Source of the DNA: Crocodylus rhombifer
Lineage: Eukaryota; Chordata; Crocodylia; Crocodylidae
Assembly (NCBI GenBank): GCA_038503035.1
Contig: JAVSML010000029.1
Location: 431,327-495,326 of the forward strand
Length of the DNA stretch: 64,000 nucleotides
Direction of reading: 5' to 3'
Shown: piece by piece, positions 34,245-45,819 of the stretch
Layout: the number at the start of each line of letters is the position of its first letter
Numbering within the stretch: position 1 is the stretch's first letter
Notes under the pieces: generated by a model
Databases searched by the model: none
The model's input: the letters and a program-made list of their open reading frames with translations, nothing else
What the model was told of the DNA's origin: nothing
Position numbers and translations under genes: made by a program

Positions 34245-35790
34245 CATAGAAAGCTAGCATTGGAAGGGACCTCATGATCTAGTCAAACCTGCTTAAAGCA
34301 GGACAAGCCTCAGTTGTCTCAACCCAGCCAAATCTTTGTCTAGCCTGGTCTTAAAAACCTCTAGGGATGGAGATTCCACAACCTCTCTGAGTAACCTGTT
34401 CCAGTGCTTCACTACTCTGTTCATGAGAAAGATTTTCCTAATATCTAACCTAAACTTCCCTTGCTGCAACTTGGCACCATTACTCCTTGTTCTGTCCTCT
34501 ATCCTCTGCCACCACTGAGAATAGTCCAGCTCCATCCTGTTTGGAACCACTGTTCAGGTAGTTGAAGGCTACTATTAAATCCTGCCTTGGTTTCCTCTTC
34601 CCCAGGCTAAAGAAGCCCAGTTCCCTCAACTTCTCCGCATAAGTCATGTGCCCCAGCTCCCTCACCATTTTCTTTGCCCTTCAACAGACTCTCTCCAATT
34701 TGTTCACATCCCTTTTGTACTGGGGTGGGGGATGCAGGAGGAAGGGGGGAAAAACTGGATGCAGTACTCCAGATGTGGCCTCACCTCCGGTGAGGAAAGA
34801 ATCAAAGGGAAGAATCACTTCCCTCAATCTGCTGGCAACACTCCTACTAAGCCAAAGAGACCCTATTTTCCCTAATCTTCCTTTTGTTGCTGACATACTT
34901 GTAGAAACCCTTCTTGTTACCCTTCATTTCTCTTGCTACCTGCAACTCCAATTGCACTTTGGTCTTCTTGATTTCATCCCTGCATGCCTGAGCCTCTTAT
35001 ACTCCTCCCTAGTCATTTTTCCCATTTTCCATTTCTTGTAAGCTTCCTATTTGTGTTTTAGCTCACTGAAGAGTTCGCTGCTAAGCCAACTTGTCTTCTA
35101 CCTTACTTGCTAGTCTTCCTGCACATCGGGATGGTTCATTCCTGTGCACTCAGTAAGGTTTCTGTAAAGTACAACAATCTCTCCTGGAGTCCTTTCCCTC
35201 GCAGACTGGCCTCCCAGGGGATCCTGCCCATCAATTCCCTGAGTGAGTCCAAGTCTGCTCTTCTGAAGTCCAGGGTTCTTACTCCGCTACTCTCCGTCCT
35301 TCTTTTCCTCGGGATCCTGAACTCAATCATCTTGTGGTCACTGCTGCCCAAGTTGCCATCCATTTCTACATTCCTCACCCTCCCTGTTTGTGAGCAGTGG
35401 TTGAAGAAGAGCATGGCCCCTAGTTGCTTTCTCCAACACCTGCTTCAGGAAGTTGTCTCCAGATGTCAGTGTCATTGAAGTCCCCCATGAGAACCAGGGC
35501 CTGTGATCAGGAAACTTCTGCTAGCTGTCTAAAGAAAGCTTCATCAACCTCATCCTCCTGGTCTCATGGTCTATAGCAAACACCAACCACGACATCACCC
35601 TTGTTGCTCTCCCCTCTGACCCCAAGCCAGAGATTTTCAACAGGCTTGTCTCCAGTTTATACTGGAGCTCTGAGCAATCATACAGGTCTCTTACATAAAG
35701 TGCAACTCCCCTCCTTTTCTCCCTGTTTGTCCTTGCTAAATAGTTTATACCCATCCATGACAGTTACTTTAGTCATGCCAGCTATCCCAC
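34245..35790 (-). mobile_element. Internally deleted CR1 LINE
   Basis: The 3' end at 34245 (CATAGAAAGCTAGCATTGGAAGGGACC) is followed upstream by the RT C-terminus (34690-34780), then directly by the RT/endonuclease linker (about 34880-35000) and the endonuclease (35130-35760). The core RT motifs A-C are missing, so an internal segment was deleted. Confidence 0.8.
35136..35760 (-). pseudogene. CR1 endonuclease fragment
   Basis: The frame 35414-35136 contains LGSSDHKMIEFRI (SDH block) and TLDFRRADL. The frame 35754-35521 contains REKRRGVALYVRDLYD, the mid-domain block. Same order as in the other CR1 copies. Not functional. Confidence 0.8.
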
Positions 35791-35924
35791 CAAGTCTTTG
35801 TTAATACAAGTCTCCAATGCAGCAATATAACTGAAAATGTCAAAATAAACACATAGCACAAGTGCATCAACTCTGACATTAAACAGCATGCATATACAAT
35901 ATTTAGAACCCTTACTCTCACTGG

Positions 35925-35982
35925 GTGTGTCCACACAAGACAGTTTACTGCACAGTAAGCATGCATGTCTACATGTGCCCAT
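35925..35982. mobile_element. Short MITE or terminal fragment
   Basis: GGGTGTGTCCACACAAG and CATGTCTACATGTGCCC face each other about 57 bp end to end, with a TTACTGCACAGTAAGC palindrome between them, the same motif as in the 2.66- and 22.3-kb MITEs. Confidence 0.6.
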
Positions 35983-36099
35983 ACCACACAATAAAGAGGG
36001 CCAGGCTGAAGGCCAATACTTAACAAGAGGGCTCCTCAAGTCCACCATTTCAAACCATGACTCTTGTAGAGGCCTAACAATCCTCTATTAGAATAAATT

Positions 36100-36600
36100 A
36101 GGAGAATCATGGCTCAACACTGCCAAACCCAAGGTGCCCAGGCTCAGGGAGTGCAAGGCTCCCCGATGACTGGGATGAGGAGCTGTCTGTGCCACCATCC
36201 TTCCCACAGGGGGCCTCTCTAGGGAGGCAATCCAGGGCCCTCCCCATCCACTAGCGCTGCACCCCAAGTGTGCCCCTGCTGCTCATGTCCCGGATGCTGC
36301 ACAAAGAGCTGTTTGCATGGACTGAGGGTTGCCCAATCCACTCTGCCCTGTTGCTGATGATTGCCATGGTGCCCAGGGTGAACCTACATACCTGACACAG
36401 GACTCTGAGCTTCTATGGTGCAGGAAGCACACCTGAGCTGCCCCACAACCTCTGCTGCCACCTGGAGGGCTACCTGTAGCTTGCTCTACATGTCCCTGCC
36501 CCCTGCAGTCAAGGAGGACATCACAGCCAACATCAACACATTCCTCAGCATGTGAAAGTCCCACAGGCTGCTCAGTAAAGTTTTGCACTGTCTCCTGCCT
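36100..36600. other. Unclassified GC-rich transposon-like DNA
   Basis: Lies just right of a GGGTGTGTCCACA-type terminus. Frames on both strands (for example 36588-36283 minus) are open but show no domain I can name. Coding origin cannot be decided by eye. Confidence 0.3.
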
Positions 36601-36609
36601 CCCTGCGTG

Positions 36610-36990
36610 CTGTGGGAGTGAAACTGAGCGATGAGAGGAGCGTAGCCAGGCTGGGCAGGATTCCCCGTAGCCACCCCTTCCAGCAGCAACGTTGCTGCTG
36701 CCCGCCCTGTACAGGCAGCAGCAGCTGTGCCCACCCTGCTCCCGCCCACAGCACAGCCTCCCCTCAGCCCATCCTCAGCCTCTCCTCAGCTCCCCCACTA
36801 GGAAGAGGGGGGTGCTGCTGCTGCCTGCCAGCATGCTGGGGTCAGTCTCCATGGAAACCCCAGCCCTGCACTATCATAATGCAGCTGCTGGGGACTTCAT
36901 GGAAACTGGCCCCAGCTACACAGGCAGGAACTGCTGGGAAATCTGCTGATCAGATCTGGCCCATGGACCGGACTTTGCCCACCGCTGCGG
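36610..36990. mobile_element. Partial hAT-like MITE
   Basis: The right end reversed reads CAGCGGTGGGCAAAGTCCGG, a typical hAT MITE terminus. The interior is GC-rich with CAGCAG runs. No matching left terminus was found. Confidence 0.45.
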
Positions 36991-37330
36991 TCGACCCTCC
37001 TCAGTCACTCTTCAGCCACACACACATTCTCAACCACTTTGCAAAAGACCCCGATCCCTTAGATCTGTCACCTTTTATACCCTCAAATGAATCAGTCGCT
37101 CAGAGCCAATGTCCATCATCTCTCGAGCCAATCAAAACAAGAAAGGCCCATCACGCCTAACCTTGGATACATACTTGTTAATCTCTCCATCCTTGGCCAA
37201 TCATCATTTGGATCACCTCAGAAGGTGTTTGCCACACTTTTGGCACCAAGAATGTTGTTACCAAGCTTAAAGCCACAGAAATAGGTCACAGTTCAAGAGT
37301 TTATGTTCCCTGGAACTTTTCTGAACTATT
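36991..37330 (-). repeat. Possible LTR fragment
   Basis: On the minus strand GGGTATAAAAGG (about 37069-37080) is a good TATA box. On the plus strand two CCAAT strings occur (37129 and 37197). No terminal repeats seen, so the LTR reading is tentative. Confidence 0.3.
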
Positions 37331-37599
37331 CCTCACTGGGCAAGTGTACGTCTCTGTAAACATCTTAAGACAACTTTTGAGCCAAGCTGAAGAAACTGCA
37401 GGTTGTGGCCCAACAGTGGCAGCATGGGAGAATAGCTGGCCTGAAGGAGAAGGGAGGGCAGCGGGGTCTGGAGTGGGACAGCAGGTGCTGCCAGGATCCT
37501 GACCTTTCCCACCCTGGGAACAGAGTTGAGGAGGCAGGCCCCTGCAGCCAGCACCCAGCAGCCTGCCAACCCCTAGGGAGTGATCAGGGATGGGGGGCT

Positions 37600-38935
37600 T
37601 AGCTGGTACCTGCCTGGCCCTGGGCCTCCCTGGCTAACTTACCATGGTCCCTGGGCACCTATGCATGCTTGACCCCCAAGGTTGCATGGCCCCTGTATAA
37701 CAGAGAGCCTGGGCTCCCTGTTGCTTTAAGGTAAAGGCAGCATAGCCAGGGAGCGCTTCAGGAGAGTCAGGGCAACAGACTAATGGAGCGATCAGCAGGC
37801 ACCTGCAGGCAGGCAGCTGACCAGATGTAGGCAGGGCTCTGGGAGCATATAAACCCAAGGTTGGGGCTGGCAGGAAAGTGTGTCCCTGACAGCTGCAGAG
37901 GAAGGGGCTCTAGCCCAGAAAATGCCACCCGAAGATGCCAGGCTGACTGCTTTGCTATCTGCAGAAACAGTGAGTCTTGGAGAGCTCACAAGGTGCCCTA
38001 GCTGAGAGACATGCTGTATTAGTAGGTAAAGGTTTACACACTTAAAGGGACAGAGGGCTATTATCCCTTTATGATTATGTTGTAGCCCAGGGATTATGTT
38101 TATGTTGTGTCTACAATTTGTGTCTACAAGCAAGTTGGGTTGGGACTATAAGGAGAAGTTTGTGGAGATCCCATTAGTGTCCGAGAGATACTCAAAGTGA
38201 TTGTGTGCTTCTGGGGCCAGGCTCAAGGCCTGAGTTATTGTTGATTCCAAAGAGAAGTGGAGTGCAAGGGCAGAGAAACATAGGGGCCAGGGGCCCAGTG
38301 CTCAAGATGAGTGCAGTCACACAGGTCCCAGGGCCTGTTGCCTGAGAGGGGCACAGTGACACAGGGACCTAGTGCCAAGAGGAGCACAGTGACATAGGGA
38401 TCAAGGGCCCTGTACCTGAGAGGGGCACAGCAAGATAGGGGCTAGGAGGCCCAGCACTCAAGAGAAGCGTAGCTATACAGGGGCCCAACAGACAGGGATA
38501 GGTTGAAGCTAGTGCCTAACAGCCATGTCTGCCACAGTGCGCCTAGGCTAGAAGGCCTAGCCAGATTAAAAGGGCAGAGGCCAAGGAGGCCGAAATATCG
38601 GCAGAGGAAATAACATGATAGTAATCCCTATGAGGTAGGGGAAGATTTAGAGCCATGCAATTAGCTGTTAAGGCTTTGGGTGCCGTGCTGGGCACAGCAG
38701 ACTATAGAGGCCCAGCAAGGGACCTGGAATTGTAGAGGATCAGTAGGGTTCCAGGGAACCCTAGCAAGGAGGTTCAGTCAGACTGAAACCATGCAAAGAC
38801 CCAAGGGAGCCTCCCTATTTATTATATTCCCATCAAGGCATGGTAGGTAAGATGGGAAGCTGCCCTAAGGACAGAATGAGGCATAATTATAGAGCCACCA
38901 AGGGGCACCACGGCCAAGATTTGAATTACTCTGAG
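37600..38935 (+). repeat. LTR-like block with TATA box and tandem array
   Basis: GC-rich DNA with GAGCATATAAACCCAAGG (TATA at 37846-37853), a long transcribed-looking stretch, a 41-bp tandem array (38278-38488) and a terminal part resembling 2140-2290. No terminal repeats or target duplication were located. Confidence 0.4.
38278..38488 (+). repeat. 41-bp tandem repeat array
   Basis: Five units (38278-38318, 38319-38358, 38359-38391, 38392-38432, 38433-38474) and a partial sixth. Unit pattern ACATAGGGG...GGGCCC...CTGAGAGGGGCACAGTG. The third unit is 33 bp, with an internal deletion. Confidence 0.85.
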
Positions 38936-38990
38936 TCTTGGGGGAGCCTGCAGCAGTGGTAGCCAGAAGGAGCTGCCACCTAAACTGCTT

Positions 38991-39648
38991 TCATAGAGTC
39001 ATAGATGTTTGGGTTAGAAGGGACCTTAACAGATCACTGAATCTGACCCTCTGCTCTGAGCAGGAAAAAGTGCTGGGATCAGATGACCCCAGCCAGGTGC
39101 ATGTCCAGCTTCTTCTGAAAGACCCCCAAGGTAGGAGAGAGCACCACCTCCCTCAGAAGCCCATTGCAGAATCTGGCAACCCTTACCATAAAGAAGTTCT
39201 TCTTGATGTCCAACCTAAATCTGTTCTCCATCAGTAGTGGCCGTTGTTCCTAGTTACTCCGAGGGGTGCCCTGGTAAACAGAGCATCTCCTATTCCTTGG
39301 TCTCCCCTTCCACCCTGATGAATTTGTAAGTGGCCACAAGATCACCTTTCAGCCTTCTCTTTTGGAGGCTGAAGAGATCCAGGGCCCTCAATCTCTCCTC
39401 ATAGGGCTTTGCCTACAGGCTCCTAACCATACAAGTGGCCCTTCTCTAAACCCTCTCGAGGTTGTCCACATCCCTCTTAAAGTCTGGCACCCAAAACTGA
39501 ATGCAGCACTCCAACTGTGGCCTGACCAAGGTCACTTAGGGGGAAGTATCACCACCCTGGACCTGTTTGTCATGCACCTGCTAATGCATGATAAAGTGTG
39601 GTTAGTTTTATTGATTGCTTTGTCACATTGATGACTCATGTTCATCTT
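38991..39648 (-). mobile_element. CR1 3' half, part 1 of an interrupted copy
   Basis: Starts with the CR1 terminal repeats TCATAGAGTCATAGAT and runs through the 3' region to TCATGTTCATCTT, where an LTR-type element begins. The sequence resumes at 41626. Confidence 0.9.
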
Positions 39649-39879
39649 TGTTACCAGATTTGCCCACTACTTTGGGGTGTGCTTATTTATTAGGGCTAGG
39701 GTCTTGGTAATTCTATTAATGTGTTGCTTGTGTTACTGGTGTTTCTATACGGAGCTGTATCTCTCCCCCTGCAAGCCCTCACCCCCAGTGGAGCTATCTT
39801 GCAGGACTCAGTTCAGTGGGCTGGGTTCCTCCAGTCCCCAAATCAGTCATACACACAAACACACACAGATTAATGTGAC

Positions 39880-40130
39880 ATGCCTGACCTGGCCGGGTTG
39901 ATCAGCATGGACAGGCTGACACCCTCATATGTCAAGAATCAGTTCATCAGAGCAACAATAACTAGTCAGACACAAGCACATGGTTAAACAGAATACCTCT
40001 GAATCTGACTGGGTGTCCAGATGACACCCTCATGGGCCAGCATTCAGTTTATTAGGGCATGTCTGAGCCAAACTGGGTCAATCAGCCTGTACAAGCTGAT
40101 CCCCTTATGTGTTTCAAACTCAGCACGTCC
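39880..40130. repeat. Degenerate repeats in the LTR U5-like part
   Basis: Three related stretches (39880-39957, 40008-40066, 40065-40130) share the layout CTGA-x-TGGGT-x-CAGC/GACACCCTCAT-x-CAGTTTAT. Confidence 0.5.
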
Positions 40131-40450
40131 CAATCTTTTAGCCTCTTGATGAGCAGACCCCACAGTATTTTTGGGCTACACAGGGATCTTTAGCTTCGGT
40201 AAAAGGAGCGTTGCTGCAGAGCAAGTGGGGAAAGAGAAGTAAAGAAGGAAAAATATACCCAATTACCACCAGTTTGACTATAAAAGTTATTTATTGCTAA
40301 GTAGATGAAATATATAATGACACTAGTAGTAATAGACATGCAAAGGAAAAACAAACACAAACAGTCACAGTATACCCTGGTTTCACTAAGTATTTGGGGA
40401 AACTTAGCTCAAGCTTAACTAATACAGTTCAAGTTCAGAAATCTATGCTT

Positions 40451-40480
40451 AGAGAGAGAGAAGAGAAAAGAGAGAGAGAG
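40451..40480. repeat. (GA)n run
   Basis: AG dinucleotide repeat with AA interruptions, inside the LTR-like element. Confidence 0.9.
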
Positions 40481-41625
40481 CTGGGATCTCACCAGTCCAA
40501 GGCACTTGGATTGCAGAATTGACAAGTCAAAGTTCTCAGCACGATCCTTGAAGGGAGATGATCTACCTCCTTCAGCCTCTCCAGAAGAAAGCGGGTGGTG
40601 TCAGCACATACGCTGCTGCTTCTTTTACAGATTTTTATACCCCCAGTTCAGCTTCTTTCAAGCATTCTCTGTAGTGTAAATCAAATTGTCTTTTCTATTG
40701 ACAAGGGGTTATCTGATTGGAACATCTCAGGAACCTGACTGATACTTAGGAAACACATACTTAGGAGCCAGCTTGACATTCCTATGGATAGCACATATAC
40801 TTGATGGAATATCTCCTGGTGTCTTCAGAAAAAATAGATTGCAGCATCAGGGTTTTGGATTTTTACTTGCTGTGAACAAGCCTCAGCTTAGCATGACTTT
40901 TCCAGATCCTACTATATATAGTCTTTTAACAGACTTAAGGCAATTATTGGAGTGTTCATAACCGGTTGTGGAGAGGACTTCCACCAGTTGTCTCGGAAAA
41001 AGTATGACAACACTTGTGGTCAGGGCTCCAACGGGCTGGACACTGCGATGAACCCTGTACCATTGTTCAAATGTTATCTGTACCCCCTCGGACTTGGTCT
41101 ATTGCCTCAGCATTCCCTAACCCAGCAACCGAGTCTTAGCCAATTAAGTTTACATAGGCCTCCCATAGTGGGACCAGGGAATGTACGGCCCAAAATGCCT
41201 AGTAAATTTACTTTTGCTTAGAGGTGTGTGTGTCTGGGGGTGGGGGGGAAATCCAGATTAGAACTGGTCTGATAAATGCTGAGCTGGGTGTGAGGGTTGA
41301 TTAGCATTTGGAACACAGATTCCCCATCATACAGTGCTCCCCTGCTTCGCTGATCCCAGAATTCACTGCAGTCTCTGCTTCAGGTTTTCTGTTCTCCATC
41401 TCTCATGTAAATGAATGGTCATCTGGTCCCATCTCAGATACAAATGAGACCTAGGGCAATTGTTTCACCTCTGTCACCCTTATCTGGAGGGTTTTAGGTG
41501 TGTCTCTCACTGCGTCTTAATCGGTTTCTGTTTAGGTAGAGGAGCGCAGGGAGGAATTCTTTGTGAGTCAGACAATCTGTGTCCTGCATCAGGGTTCCCC
41601 AAGAACATGGAGCTGACAGGTAACA

Positions 41626-41976
41626 TCTTGGTGTCAACAATGACTCTGAAATTCTTTTTTACTGCTGTGATGATAAGAAAGTCCTACTCTGGTCTATAAG
41701 TGTGCTGGTGATTCCTTCTTCCTAGATGTAGCCCTTTGTACTTGTCCTTGTTGAACTGCATCCTATTCTGTTCTGCCCACTTTTCCAACCTGTCCAGATC
41801 CACCTGGATTCATGCCCTACCCTCTAACATGTTAACTTTACCCCATAATTTGGGATCATCTATGAATTTGGATGGAGTGCTCTCCATGCCCTCATTCAAG
41901 TCACTGATAAAGACCTTAAACAGCACAGATCCAAGGACCAAGCCTTGTGGGACTCCACTGCCCACATCTTTTCAGG
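41626..41976 (-). mobile_element. CR1, part 2 of the interrupted copy
   Basis: Continues the CR1 that stops at 39648: TCTTGGTGTCAACAATGACTC, matching TCTTGGAATCAACTATGACTC in the 7.5-11.4 kb copy, through the FADD-box region (41860) to the motif B region (GGGACTCCACTGCCCACATC). Truncated at 41976. Confidence 0.9.
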
Positions 41977-42143
41977 CTTAGTTTCTTCTAGGGAGGGGGC
42001 TCTCATCTCTTATGGGCGGGCTCAGACCCCACAAGCTCCCTCTGTAATTCAAACCCTGGCCACAACCACCCCTGGGACTCCAGCCTTGTTAAACCATGGT
42101 ATAGAGCATGTTATCTCAGAAATGTTGCAAACTCTCACAAACA

Positions 42144-42970
42144 GGCTCTGCAGGCACTGCAACTGCACATGGGGGAGAGGCCACAGTTGGCAACTGGGAT
42201 ATGGCCTCAGGGATCACTGCCACCTGCAGCTGGGGCCCTGTGGATGTGTCAGCTCTGCAGAAAGAAGACCCAGGATTGGACCCTCCTCCTGGATTGACTG
42301 GTGATGATCACAGAGGACCAGCAGACACATGCATGGACATGGTAGGCAGAGAATGTTGCTTCACAGGACAGGTGGCAGGCACAGGACGTGGCCCACAAGG
42401 ATGCACAGGACTGGCACTAGGAGGCATGGGACTGGTATGAGGAGGCAAGAAAGCAGCATGAGGAGGAACAGGACTGGATGGACTAGAAGTTCAGAGTGCA
42501 GCTCCATGACCATGACCATGAGCGTGTGAAGGCTCTGCAGGAGCAGGGCAGTCATAGCCAGAGCAGTGCAGGCCATGGAATGCTGGGTGCTGAACACCAT
42601 CCTGGCCCTGGCAGTTACCTTCATGCTGCCCAGTGGCCTTACCCTGACCCTAGCCCCACCTGGCCTCTGGCAGCCTCCCAATGCCTGTGCTGCCTCCACC
42701 AGCCAGGAGCCCCTGCTGCACCATTCACCCCAGGTCCATGAAGGCATGGAGGTGGATCTGCCTGCAATGGGGCTGGGACCATGCAGTGACCCTAGCCACC
42801 AGCTACCAGAGGGGGAGCCACCTGCACCGGGGGACCAGCAGCTGTCATCATCTGGACCCTTGGCATTGCTACATCATGCATACCCTCAGGGATACAGCCA
42901 GAGGCCAGAGTGCTGCCTACCTGTCTCCAAGCTCTGCTTCCTAGGTGCCCCCACCCCACAGCCCCCAACC
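42144..42970 (+). pseudogene. Harbinger Myb/SANT-like accessory gene, C-terminal part
   Basis: A plus-strand reading near 42380-42560 gives acidic, charged segments (W.EEARKQHEEEQDWMD and FRVQLHDHDHERVKALQ), like the coiled, E/Q-rich tail of Harbinger Myb-like proteins that carry the transposase to DNA. The frame 42566-43018 continues into a Pro/Leu-rich tail. The SANT helices themselves are not recognisable. Frameshifts near 42440-42480. Assignment rests mainly on position opposite the nuclease. Confidence 0.5.
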
Positions 42971-43169
42971 ACATTGCAAATAGTTTGCGCAGAGAAAAGG
43001 GTGTTTTATTGTGGATAAAACACAGGGGTTCTGTTGTTGTGGGGGGCTGTTTATTGTGAGGGGATATACACTGTTTTTCTGAGAACTGTATGCAGTGAGC
43101 ATGGTACTGGAGATGGGCAGTGGGGAGGAGGTCTGTGGGCAACACAGCAGGGAGTGCAGGAGGAGGTGA

Positions 43170-44060
43170 TTAGCCAGTGCCTCTCATACCCAGTGCCCTG
43201 GCCCCCACTGGTGGGTGTGTGGTTTGCCGATGGCCATGGTAGGGGGGAAAGTGGGAGGAGGCCGCTGCTGTCACTGCCACTACAGCTGGTGCTCCCAGTT
43301 CCAGGTGGAACTCTGCCCAGGCCTCATGAAACAGCTCCCCCCAGGCCTCACAGATGTAATGCAGCATGCAGGCCTCAACAATGACCCAGGGGATGCTGTC
43401 CTCAGTAAACTCAAGATGGGTGGTGAGTGTGTGCCAGCATCCCTTGAGGTGGCCAAAGGACACTCCACCAGGGCATGAGTCCAGCCCAAGCACCTGTTGA
43501 AGTGGGCCTGATGAGGATCCAGCTGGACAGTGTAGGGTCCCCTGAGCCAGGGGAGGAGCAGATAGGTCCCCAGCGAGGAGGGGCAGGAGCACCATGGAGG
43601 TCTGGTGTCCCAGCACAAAGTGCCCATGCTGTACCAGGACTGGCAGGGCAGAGTTCCAGAAGATGCAAGCACTGTAAGCACTGCTCACCCAGCCAGCATT
43701 CACACTGGTGAAGGCATAGTGGTGGTTAATGATGCCCTAGAGCACAATGGAAGCTGGCATGGTGGGCCAGCAAGAGCCTGAGGTGCTGGGCTTCACTGCC
43801 AGGGGCAGAGGCTGGTGCAGCATGTAACAGGGAGTCAGAGGCTGCAGCTAGAGAGCTGCCTTGTGCTGCCCCCATTCTGTGAATGCTGCTCCTGGCCAGA
43901 AACACAGCTGGCCAGGGAGCAGGAAACGGGTCTGCTTTTTCAAGATGGTCTCCATCCACAGGTAGCTGTGGCTGGAACCTCCAGTTCCCTCTGGTGGCAG
44001 CAGGCACCTATTGCAGGGCCCCAGGAAGCTGAAGCAGTTTGCTGCCATGAGCAGCAAATC
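43170..44060 (-). pseudogene. Harbinger transposase nuclease (HARBI1-like)
   Basis: The frame 43703-43170 starts NAGWVSSAYSACIFWNS, corresponding to the family block GW.GS.HDARVFRNS, then LLAGDLSAPPLAQG, the second-aspartate block GD..YPL. The neighbouring frame 43681-43280 holds LDPHQAHFNRCLGWTHALVEC, the block with the third catalytic acid (VEC), and the first frame resumes with FGHLKGCWHTL and a C-terminal helix (EACMLHYICEAW). So the domain is complete but needs two frameshifts. The N-terminal part (44007-43726) is too degraded to place the first aspartate. In HARBI1-type proteins these acids form the DDE site. Confidence 0.8.
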
Positions 44061-44379
44061 TGTCCCCATGTCCCTACATATGTAGAAGCCTACCCAGAAG
44101 CATTTACTCGTGAGTAGTTTACTAGCAAGTAAATGGGTGCCACATCAAATGCACTTCTAGACACACCCACTGAGTAGTACCTTACCCTATTGTTTCAGTA
44201 GGACCACTTAGAGAGAGCCAGAATATGATTTCCATAATAATACTCAATCCAGGGATAAAATAACTCCCAGAATAAAAGCAGTGCAATCACAAAATGTCCT
44301 AGAGCAAGGTAATGCTACACGTTAGAATGCTTATCAGTTGGAAGCAGCAGAGGAGAAGAAACGTATAGGTGAATTACTG

Positions 44380-45085
44380 TGTTTACTCAAATCTAAGAAG
44401 AGTTTTTTCCCCCCCTAATCAGCATGGGGGAGGAAACCCCTCATCTTACATTTGTATGTCAGAATGGGGGAGGTGGGGCAGGAGGCTGCTGTGAAACCCA
44501 CAGCAAACTCCTGCCCCTGTTTCTGCTTGCCTTCTGCAGCTTCCGATTCCTTCCGCACTGCCTCTTTCTTCCCCACCCTGTTTTAGTGTCATGCATAGTT
44601 CAGATTTGGCTCTGGCTGAGTTCCCTCCTGGCCATGGAGCACATGGAAACTTAATCCCCTGCCTGGCCAATCAGTAGTGCTGACACTGCTGCGTGGCCTG
44701 GCAAGGGCTGAGCTTCCACGTGCTGTGCTCCAGGAGGGAACAAAGCCTGAGCAGCATCTGACAGCAAGGGGATGGAGAGGTACAGATGACAGGGAGTAAC
44801 TGTTAAGGGGCAGAGACAATGGGGAGCTGGGGGTAGAGAGTTCAAGTGGCAGGGGGGCAGGAAGCCTGCAGCAGGGAGATGGAGAGCAAGGGAGATACCC
44901 ACCTGGCCACCCCCAGCCACTGCTTTCCCTCTGAGTCCAGACCCATGCTATTACAAACAACCCTCTGAATTAAATTATTTGCCTGTAAAATTATATATGG
45001 AAAATTTATAAATTTATTATAAAATCTAATTATTGGGGGGAGATAATCTTAAATTCTGGGCATACTTAGATTCAAGTAAATATGA
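44380..45085. mobile_element. DNA transposon, TTTACTCAAATCTAAG ends
   Basis: Left TGTTTACTCAAATCTAAGAAG and right (reversed) ATATTTACTTGAATCTAAGTATG are inverted relatives, with CCCCCC next to both. The GC-rich interior (44450-44930) has only compositional frames. Confidence 0.6.
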
Positions 45086-45224
45086 CTGTTTAATGTAAAA
45101 TAACTGAACCACCGATGAGATGCAGCTCTGAAAAAGATGCTTATAGTGGTACATCCACTAAATATAGAAAAGTGTTTATATCTTTTAGTCCTATGCTGCT
45201 GTATTTCTCTTCAGTGCAAGAAAC

Positions 45225-45620
45225 TTATAAGACCTCATATGAAAAAAGTGTAAAAGATTAATTCAAATTGAAATAGTTGTAGAGAAAGGCCATGAGAGAA
45301 TGTAAGAGGTCAGCTTGTTCAGCCTATGAGAACAAAAGGGGATATCACCTCCCAAAGGAATAAATGTGTGAGGGTGAAAAAATATAAAGCTATTATATAA
45401 TATGTTGCTCTGAGAACAAATAGGTATAAGGGGGCTGTGAATAAATTTTGGAAGTTAGAGGAAGTTTTCCAACTATGGAAGGAATTAAGTTCTGAAATGT
45501 TCTTCCAGGAGGAGTAGTAAGATAAGGAACCTAACTGGTTTCAAGACATGGCTTGATTAAATTATGAAAAGGCATGTAGGGTGCTTACGATAGCAGTGGA
45601 TTATATGATCATGACAGCAA
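45225..45620 (+). mobile_element. Old CR1 3' fragment
   Basis: AATAGTTGTAGAGAAAGGCCATGAGAG, CTTGTTCAGCCTATGAGAAC and GGTATAAGGGGGCTGTG follow the CR1 RT tail and 3' region of an older subfamily. Confidence 0.65.
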
Positions 45621-45819
45621 GCAACTGGATTTAGGAGCATAGGCCTAAGGCCACTGCTTTCATAACCTGATTCAGATCTACCTTGGAAATAACTTTTTGC
45701 CCTCACTGCTCTGATAAGCTTTTAAAAATTCATTGACCTCCAGCAAACAAGAACTGTTCCTTCTTCACCAGGAACAAAATGATGGAAACGCTTCCTTTTA
45801 TGTCTTTGTGTTCCACTCG

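Larger units (their letters stand above)
39649..41625 (-). mobile_element. Solo-LTR-like element with TSD, inserted in CR1
   Basis: Ends TGTTACC...GGTAACA (7-bp perfect inverted repeat with TG/CA) are flanked by TCTT at 39645-39648 and 41626-41629. On the minus strand a TATA box GGGGGTATAAAAATC lies at about 40632-40646 and AATAAA at 40290-40295, the order U3-R-U5 of an LTR. It also holds a GA-rich run (40451-40480). No gag or pol frame is present in 1977 bp, so a solo LTR of an endogenous retrovirus or related LTR element is the best reading. Confidence 0.8.
41977..44169. mobile_element. PIF/Harbinger element 1 (degenerate)
   Basis: Convergent layout: Myb-like/accessory gene on plus (42144-42970), nuclease on minus (44060-43170), ending at the right in CTAGACACACCCA (44157-44169). 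The left terminus was not found. The two-gene layout is that of Harbinger transposons. Confidence 0.75.

Noticed and set aside
34646..35041. 131-codon plus-strand frame
   Set aside because: Antisense of the internally deleted CR1.
38278..38488. CRISPR array
   Set aside because: Units are contiguous, diverged and without unique spacers. Vertebrate context.
42361..43703. Long frames on both strands as host genes
   Set aside because: They overlap the Harbinger accessory and nuclease regions, use GC-rich repeat sequence, and shift frame inside conserved transposase blocks.
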